64,000 bases of DNA, taken from NCBI GenBank assembly GCA_963383645.1, contig OY726565.1, positions 31,802,534 to 31,866,533 of the forward strand, read 5' to 3'. Positions 57,716 through 64,000 of this stretch are shown one piece after another. The first letter of the stretch is position 1, and every line of letters begins with the position of its first letter. This DNA comes from Muscardinus avellanarius. Lineage: Eukaryota; Chordata; Mammalia; Rodentia; Gliridae. A model generated the notes under the pieces. That model had not been told where the DNA came from. It searched no databases and saw nothing but the letters and a program-made list of their open reading frames with translations. The position numbers and the translations under genes were made by a program.

Positions 57716-57899
57716 CATCTCAGAACAGTTACTTAGAAACTCAAAATGAGAAATAATTTTTAAAAGACCATACAAATTATTGTATTCTACTCTATAAATA
57801 AGAGACCACCAAAATTTGGAATTTTAAGCCCAAAGCAAAAAAAAATTAACATCAATTATAGGTAAAGGTTTGGGCTCTGGATTAAGAGCTAGGTGTGTT

Positions 57900-58112
57900 A
57901 GCTGGGTGTGCTGGTGCATGCATGCAGTCTCAGTATTGGGGAGGCTGAGACAGGAAGACCACAGGTTCGCAGCCAGCCTCATCTACTGAGACCCTTCACA
58001 ACCTACCAAGACCCTGCCTCAAAATAAAGAATAAAAAATAGGGCTGGGTGTGTAGCTCAGAGGCAGAATGCTCCTGGGTTCAACCGCCAGCACCCCTCCC
58101 CCCCAAAAAAAT
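57900..58112 (+). mobile_element. B1-dID composite SINE
   Basis: TSD TAGGTGTGTT at 57890-57899 and 58113-58122. AGCTGGGTGTGCTGGTGC at the start, ID half GGGTGTGTAGCTCAGAGGC, tail C8A7. Confidence 0.92.
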
Positions 58113-58221
58113 TAGGTGTGTTTCCTAGCTCTGCTGTTTTCTATCTATACTTTCTGGTAGATCAGTTAATTCAGTGAACTTCAGACTCTCTATCTATAAA
58201 GTATAGGTAATAAGTTTTTTT

Positions 58222-58345
58222 TTTTTAAATCTAGAAGTATTCTACCTCCAAGCTATACGCCCAGACCCTTTTATTTTTTTATTTTGAAAGAGAGTCTCAC
58301 CAAGTTTCTGAAGGCCCCACTAAATTGCCGAGGCTGGCCTTGAAC
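58222..58345 (-). mobile_element. Partial antisense SINE
   Basis: TTCTACCTCCAAGCTATACG, linker TTTTATTTTGAAAGAGAG, then GCCGAGGCTGGCCTTGAACC, where it joins LTR-like sequence. Confidence 0.72.
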
Positions 58346-58590
58346 CTGCCTGGCTGCTGGCCCTTCCAACTCGCCGCCAGCCCCGATCTTGGTCTCCTCG
58401 GGCCTATCTCTGACTTTACTCGCTTGCCTTCTGCCACGTTATGGCACAGCAAAAGGGACTTCTACAGATTCCTGAACCTTGATATTGGATTCCCACCCAC
58501 CAAAACGGAGAGATGGAGAAGTGTCTATTGTTTATCACTTACCCAGTTTGTGATATTCTGCTATAGCTACAGACAATAGATTGAAACACA
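58346..58590 (+). mobile_element. MaLR-like LTR, 3' half
   Basis: CTGGCCCTTCCAACTCGCC, CTTGATATTGGATTCCCACCC, TATTGTTTATCACTTACCCAG and GTGATATTCTGCTATAGCTAC resemble the 3' end of old MaLR LTRs. The 84-codon open frame here is a by-product. Confidence 0.42.
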
Positions 58591-59069
58591 TACATAGCAG
58601 CATTTTTTTTAAAAATGAAAATTTAAAATATTTCCCATTAGTCCTTGGTTAAGCAATGAATCCCAATTTCATTAGCTGAGTGTGTTTAAAATAAACTCTT
58701 ACTTGGAATGCACTTAGATTACATCTCATGCTGGTCTTCAAAAAGAAATGTCTTTTTAAAGAAGAAAATTTGTTGATTTAAAAAACAATGCTTTGTGTGT
58801 GTGTCCACAGGACTGTGTCAGTGGGACCGGGAATGACTGTCCTTAAGAGGATGAGGCTTGGGCATGATGCTATGTAAGAGCTCAGGCAACTTGAGTGAGA
58901 AGACAGTGGACTGTTGAAGAGAATACTTGGTGGGGCACCTGCCCCATACAGGGGGCTGCAGAGGAAGCTTGTAGGGAGGTCTATGGAAGAGTCAGGTAGG
59001 GAAACTTCTCATGACTGCAGAGTGACCGAAGATACAGGTCTCAACTTTATTCCCCAGCCTCAATTCACC

Positions 59070-59071
<2 letters not shown>
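58591..59071. other. Unassigned sequence, no gene seen
   Basis: No recognised element. Confidence 0.45.
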
Positions 59072-59124
<53 letters not shown>

Positions 59125-59245
59125 TATATATATAATATATATAGTATTATATATATATATATATTATACACACATATATATAATACTACACACAGATACC
59201 AGATATTGAATCTAGAGGCATTCATATATATATATATATATATTA
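59072..59245. repeat. (TA)n array with embedded SINE remnant
   Basis: TA units at 59075-59115 and imperfect TA runs to 59245. Between two runs, CCAGATATTGAATCTAGAGGCATTC (59198-59222) looks like a partial repeat of the next SINE's ID half. Confidence 0.9.
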
Positions 59246-59434
59246 CTAGAGATGAACCCAGAGGCATTCTGCCTCCAAGCTACACCTCAAGCCCTTTTTT
59301 ATTTTTTATTTTGAAACAGGGTCTCACTAGGTTGCCGAGAGTCTCACTACATTGCTGACGCTGTCCTCAAGCCTGCTATTCTGTTCTCAGCCTCTCAAGA
59401 CTGGGATTACAGGCATACACATTACGCCCAACCT
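59246..59434 (-). mobile_element. B1-dID SINE, antisense
   Basis: CTAGAGATGAACCCAGAGGC, linker TTATTTTGAAACAGGG, end ACACATTACGCCCAACC. Confidence 0.82.
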
Positions 59435-59439
59435 GCAGT

Positions 59440-59715
59440 ACATTCTTAACAGTTAGGGGCCTACCATGTTGGGGTTTCTTGAAGTGGTAGGTCTCTGGGA
59501 AGGCAGAGGGAGAAGCAATGAAGGAATTCCTTCCATCGATGTTATGTACACATGTGGGAATACCAATGCCAATGTCAGCATCCTGTATGGGGAAGGGGGA
59601 AGTGGAGAGTAGCGGGGAAAAGTCCGCCAGGTGCCCTGTGCATTCATGTCACTAGCACTATGAACTGCTTTATGCTGTGAGACGATAATGAACCAATAAA
59701 AATATAAAACAAAAC
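59440..59715 (+). mobile_element. Possible L1 3' UTR-like fragment
   Basis: Ends GACGATAATGAACCAATAAAAAT, resembling the L1 tails in this window, and is G-rich upstream (GGGGAAGGGGGAAGTGG). Weak assignment. Confidence 0.35.
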
Positions 59716-61599
59716 ATTTAATCTTGGGAATCTCTAAACGCTCATTTCTGGCTACTAGCCCATTCTGTCAATTACTTGAGGTTAATTTACTGGGTATATA
59801 TTTGTCTACTGGGCAAATGGTTCCTTATGCCCACAGTTGTAGCACATATTACATCTTTGCCGGACTGGACAGGCTCTAACCTAGCACTGATGGCAGAAGG
59901 GCTTGCACACAAGACACTGAAGTGTTATTTTTCTTCAGGTACCAACACTACCCATGACGGGGAAGAATTTCATCTACCAAGCTGGCCCCTACATAGGTGC
60001 ACATAAAATTAGGCAAATTAAGCTACTGTGTTGCAGAAGAAACCAGGACATTGTTAAATAGTTCTCTGTATTATCATTTTTTATCTTCTTTGAGCGAACA
60101 TCTAATTTATTTGGGTACATTTTTATACTTATAGAACTGGGAAATCAGAATTCTAATTATTTACTGGTGGAATCCTATCAATATCTCTTTAAAGAACGTT
60201 TTCAAACTTTGGAAAATTTTTATGGGAATGCATCCCCTTGGAGAAAAATGCTTTGATTGAAAGTCTTGAATAGAAAAAGTAAGTGGAAAAAATAAATTTT
60301 TTCCTTTTTGTAAAAAATTATTTTTATGACATAAAATATTCCTTCTTCCCTGTTGTAACCATTGCATTCTTTTGTATATCTTTTCTAAGCATGTTTGCAT
60401 TTTATACAATTATAGTTGTGTGCGCTATATAAATAACAGTGTCTTCGTTTTTCACTTGTATGTGAAGTTCTTGTGACAGCATCTGTGTTTGTATGTAGCG
60501 CTGTATGTCTTATATTAATCTACCTGTCAATAATCTCTGAGTTTAGCTTTCTGGCACTGTGAAAATGTGTTTCCTGAGGTTCACTCCCTAGTTTTTAAAT
60601 AATAGTCTTTTGTCTACTATGGTTTTGATTTGGTCTGGTCTGAAGACTACAATTATACATGTATTTCTTTGTATAAATATAACAATCTTTTAGAACTACT
60701 TTGTATAAATATGAAAGGATCTTCCAAAATGTGTCCACTTGCTCCTCTATTGTTGAATCAAGATCAACCACTATAAACGTTTGTACTACATGTTTTTGAT
60801 ACAGAGTGCTAAACTGAGAAAGGTGAGAAACATATTCTTGTTTTTTTTTTATCACACTACTAAGTCAAGGATTTGTCATATTTATGCTTCAACTTTTCTT
60901 AAAATACTAAATATTTTTCAGTGTATATTTTGAGGCTGATGGAATTTTATATGATATATTTGGAGGTATATAAGAACTCTAAAAACACAAAAAAATCTAT
61001 TATGCATTTTCTCTTTTTATTTTTCATGCTGCCATCAACAAAATTATAATGTGTGGAGGTATATTCCAAATTAAAAACTCTAATTCTTATTGATCAATAA
61101 AGGATTCAGTGAAATGGCATTTTTCTATTTAATTGTATACCCAAACTCTTATAGGATAGTGCCTAACCTGATAATGCCTGATGGGCTATATGACTTGATG
61201 AATACACAATATACTCTGCAAACACTACTGATGCTCTTTACTAAGAAGAAACAGGAATTTGCAGGATTGGCTTTGCTACTTGCCAGTAGAAACCTTCCTC
61301 TCTGTCCCCCAGTGAATTATCCTCCTGGCACCAAGATGTCAGCCTAGGGGAATACATTTTTATAATACTCAAAGGAGTAAGCTAGACTGGCCATATAGCA
61401 TAGAGATAATTGACCGAGGGGATTTTAAGAAGTTTTATCTTATCTATTAAAGCTAACAATCCAAAAAGTTTAATCATTTTTCCATCCTTTCTTCTTTACT
61501 TGCTAAATAAACATGACTATTTTGTTGCACAAAAAAACAGTAGCAATATTAGGACTACTGACGTTGAGAATGCAAAAATGTCTATTGGATATCGTGTCT
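59716..61599. other. Unassigned sequence, no gene seen
   Basis: AT-rich. Open stretches of 76-86 codons on both strands lack recognisable domains. No SINE is seen over 1.9 kb. Confidence 0.45.
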
Positions 61600-61765
61600 T
61601 CTTTTTTTATTTTTTTTATTTGTGCACTGTATTCATACATCATAATGGGATAAAAAAAAAAAACTTTTGTATACATACATGCACACATCGCCCAATTAGC
61701 CCCTACCCGATCCACACCCCGTTCCCTCCCCATCCCTCCTTCCCATGCTTGGCTTAGTGCTTGAC
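61600..61765 (-). mobile_element. L1 3' end, antisense
   Basis: Poly-T/A-rich start, GTGCACTGTATTCATACATC, ATACATGCACACATCGCCC, a C-rich tract and CTTGGCTTAGTGCTTGAC are the antisense L1 3' UTR. Little diverged. Confidence 0.72.
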
Positions 61766-61979
61766 ATCTAGTATTATAGCAATTTATCCAAAATTAACAA
61801 TGGTAATCTCACATAACAGTTTCATTTGTCTGATACCAAGCTTTTGATGACTTAAAGATAACATTTCAATTTCTTTTTGTTTTCTTTCTTACCAGAGAAT
61901 ATTTTTTCTCTTCTTTTTTTTTTAGATGAAACTATCATACATTTAATTATTTATTTTTCAGAAAAAAATCTATCCTAAT

Positions 61980-62645
61980 ATGGAATATGGACTCTAGATA
62001 CCCAAAACGATCTCAAAAAAGAACAAAGCTAGAAGATATATATTTTCTGATTTCAAACCATATAAAGCTACAATAATTGAAACAGTGTAGTACTGTTATA
62101 AAGGCAGATATATAAACCATTGAAGTTAAATAAAAGCCTAGAACTAAATTCTTCCATATATTGTCAAGTTATTTTTGATAAGGTTTCCATGAACATTTGG
62201 TAGAGGAAATAATAATATTTTAACTAAATATTGTTGAAAAATAATAATTACATGAAAAAGAATAAAATTGGACCCTTACCTAACAACATATACAAATATT
62301 AACTCAAAATATATAAAAGACCTAAATATAAATCTTAAGACTATAAACTTTTAGAAGAAAATCTGGGTCATGAAACCTCACAACATTGAAATTGGCAGTG
62401 ATTTCTTGGATATGATTTCAATGGCACAGGCAACAGAAGGGTAAACAAACTCCCTAAAAAATAAAAAGTAATATTGTATATCCAAAGACAATGTAAATAG
62501 TGTTAAAAGTTACTGATAGAATGGGATAAAATATTTCCAAATGCTATATCTGAAGGTATATTAATATTCCAACTAGAAATCCTAAAAATTAGCAACAATA
62601 AAAGCAAACAATACAATTTAGAGATATGTAAAAGACTAACATAAA
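61980..62645 (+). mobile_element. Old L1 ORF2 fragment
   Basis: TGATTTCAAACCATATAAAGC, CTACAATAATTGAAACAGTG, AAAACTATAAACTTTTAGAAG-type blocks and TTGAAATTGGCAGTGATTTC follow the L1 ORF2 order downstream of the reverse transcriptase. Heavily decayed. Confidence 0.6.
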
Positions 62646-62654
62646 TAATGAATC

Positions 62655-64000
62655 TCCAAAGATAACCAATCTTAGTTGCCTGTTGGATGGAAAATCTTGT
62701 TTCTCTGGTTCTGGTGTGTGTTACCTAATTCTTCTTTGTAGTTAATCTCTTTGAGTATTTTTTCTAGCACTAGATTTGAAGACATAAATTCCTTCAGTTT
62801 CTGATTGTCATGGAAGCTTCTTATTTCCCCATCTAATTTGATAGAAAGTTTTGCTGGGTAGAAAATTTTTGGCTGGAAGTTGTTTTCTTTCAGAGTTTGG
62901 AATATGTTACTCCAAGCCCTTCTGGCTCTCATGACTTGGTTTGGGAAATCTGGAGTGATTCTAACTGGTTTGCCTCTGAATGTCACTTGGCCCTTTGTTT
63001 TTGTTACCTTTAAGATTTTCTGCTTGGTTTCCACATTGGTCATTTTGACAATTATGTGGTGTGGGGATCCTCTTCTCCAATCCTGTCTAAAGGGAGTTCT
63101 ATAAGTTTCCTGGACCTGTGTATCAACCTCTTGCTCTATGTTTGGTAATTTTCTGCTATTATTTCCTTGAAGAGATTATTGATCCCTTTGGTTTCACCTT
63201 CTATTCCCTCCTCTATTCCAATTATTTTTAGGTTAGCTCTCTTAAAATGGGCCCATATTTCTTCAATGTAAGATTTCTGCTGTCGGATTTTTTTTCTAAA
63301 TTAGAAACTATGTGGTCATTTTTGGAATGATCATCTTCTAAGAGCAAAATTCTATTGTCCATGTGGTCTAATCAGTTGTTTGTACTTTGAATTGAGGCCT
63401 TTACTTCATTAATTGCATCCTTTATCTCTTTTTGGCTCTCTCTGAATTCTTTTCAGAACACCTCTATTATTTCTACAGTTATTTTCCTGATTTGAACTTC
63501 TAGAAATCTCTGAATTTCTGTTTTATCGAGTTCTGATGTTGTGGGCATTCATTGCTCCATTGTTATTCCTCTTTCCCGTGATTTTGGAAGTTTATGCCTT
63601 CTCTGGGTTCTTCCCTTGGGTCACTACAACTTCACTTAAGGTGCTCTGGATCTCGAGTCTTTGGTATCTCAGTCCCCACTTCTCCTTTACTAGGTTGTAT
63701 CGCAGAGTCTTAGACCCAGGGAGTCAATCGAGGCTACTTTAGGTCATGGGGGGAGGGGGTGCCAGGTTGGGCATTCTCCTATGGTGTGATATCTCTGCCA
63801 CTGCCACTCCCCCACTGGGTCAAGTCCCTGGGAGTGCAGTACTGGGATTTCTTCTCTAGGGGCCACAATTTGACTCACTGTTGTGAGTGCGCTGATGGAC
63901 CTGTAGTGGACTCGGTGAATTCACTGCTGCTGCTGCCGGTGGCAATATGGCACCGCTGCAACACGCTCAGCCGTGAGGCTGGTGTATTTCTTCTCTGGTT
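62655..64000 (-). mobile_element. L1 ORF1 and 5' UTR region, antisense, runs off the window
   Basis: On the minus strand: GC-rich 5' sequence at the right edge (63.55-64.0 kb), a decayed ORF1 N-terminal part (about 63.1-63.5 kb) and a readable ORF1 C-terminal part ending with TAA at 62672-62674. No ORF2 or poly(A) follows to the left; an older sense L1 piece abuts it. Confidence 0.75.
62672..63130 (-). pseudogene. L1 ORF1 protein, RNA-binding/C-terminal part, broken
   Basis: Resembles L1 ORF1p, the trimeric RNA chaperone that coats L1 RNA. Visible in order: SPHHIIVKM (end of the RRM lead-in), KGQVTFRGKPVRIT, ARRAWSNIF, NFQPKIFYPAKLS, EIRSFHDNQKLKEFM, then the stop. The frame is open upstream to about 63130, where a single-base loss in the block expected to read ENFPN shifts it. 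The open part beginning at ATG 63043 has 123 codons. It looks younger than the neighbouring L1 pieces. Confidence 0.78.

Noticed and set aside
61980..64000. Sense ORF2 piece plus antisense ORF1 as one twin-primed L1
   Set aside because: The order (sense 3' segment on the left, antisense 5' segment on the right) is the opposite of what twin priming yields, and the two pieces differ in apparent age.

Overview
This is mammalian nuclear DNA, almost certainly from a squirrel-family rodent (Sciuridae). The main sign is about 40 copies of a composite SINE. Each joins a 7SL/B1-like half (GGCGTGGTGGC..., TGTAATCCCAGC) to an ID-like, tRNA-derived half (TAGCTCAGAGGTAGAATGCCCCTGGGTTCAATCCCC). This B1-dID architecture is known from squirrels and relatives. 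Rodent-type L1 tails, old L1M, L2 and MIR relics and MaLR-like LTRs fit the same origin. I found no intact host protein gene and no convincing host exon, so the window reads as intergenic or deep intronic. Species and chromosome cannot be given.

Layout. 0-5.2 kb: decayed L1 and several SINEs. 5.4-6.1 kb: a 0.7-kb pyrimidine tract. 8.3-9.0 kb: a HIGD1A-like processed pseudogene plus a second partial copy, minus strand. 10-20.7 kb: scattered SINEs, MIR, MaLR and microsatellites. 20.7-22.9 kb: an L1 with a twin-priming inversion. 22.9-32.7 kb: L2 relics, GA arrays and SINEs. 33.6-37.0 kb: a 3.4-kb composite retroelement with two different GC-rich tandem arrays and an L1-type 3' end, bounded by a perfect 19-bp target-site duplication (TSD) and inserted in an older SINE. 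39.8 kb: a fresh 82-bp tandem duplication. 42.2-43.2 kb: a twin-primed L1 with a doubled tail. 45.4-48.5 kb: a long antisense L1. 49.1-51.3 kb: a young EEF1A1 retrocopy that kept one intron and is nested in a SINE. 51.5-55.8 kb: an old L1 broken up by later insertions. 57-64 kb: MaLR pieces, SINEs, a TA array and, at the right edge, an antisense L1 ORF1 with GC-rich 5' sequence.

The common thread is L1-driven retroposition. SINEs, two gene retrocopies, twin-primed L1s and the composite element all show L1 hallmarks (A-rich tails, TSDs, inversions), and several are nested, so relative ages can be read. The 33.6-37.0 kb composite is the best candidate for something undescribed. Its layout parallels primate SVA-type elements (GC-rich 5' repeats, unique block, VNTR, second unique block, borrowed 3' end), but its building blocks look unrelated.

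Limits: repeat families were assigned by eye. Boundaries without a stated TSD are approximate to tens of bases, and no alignment or database search was run.
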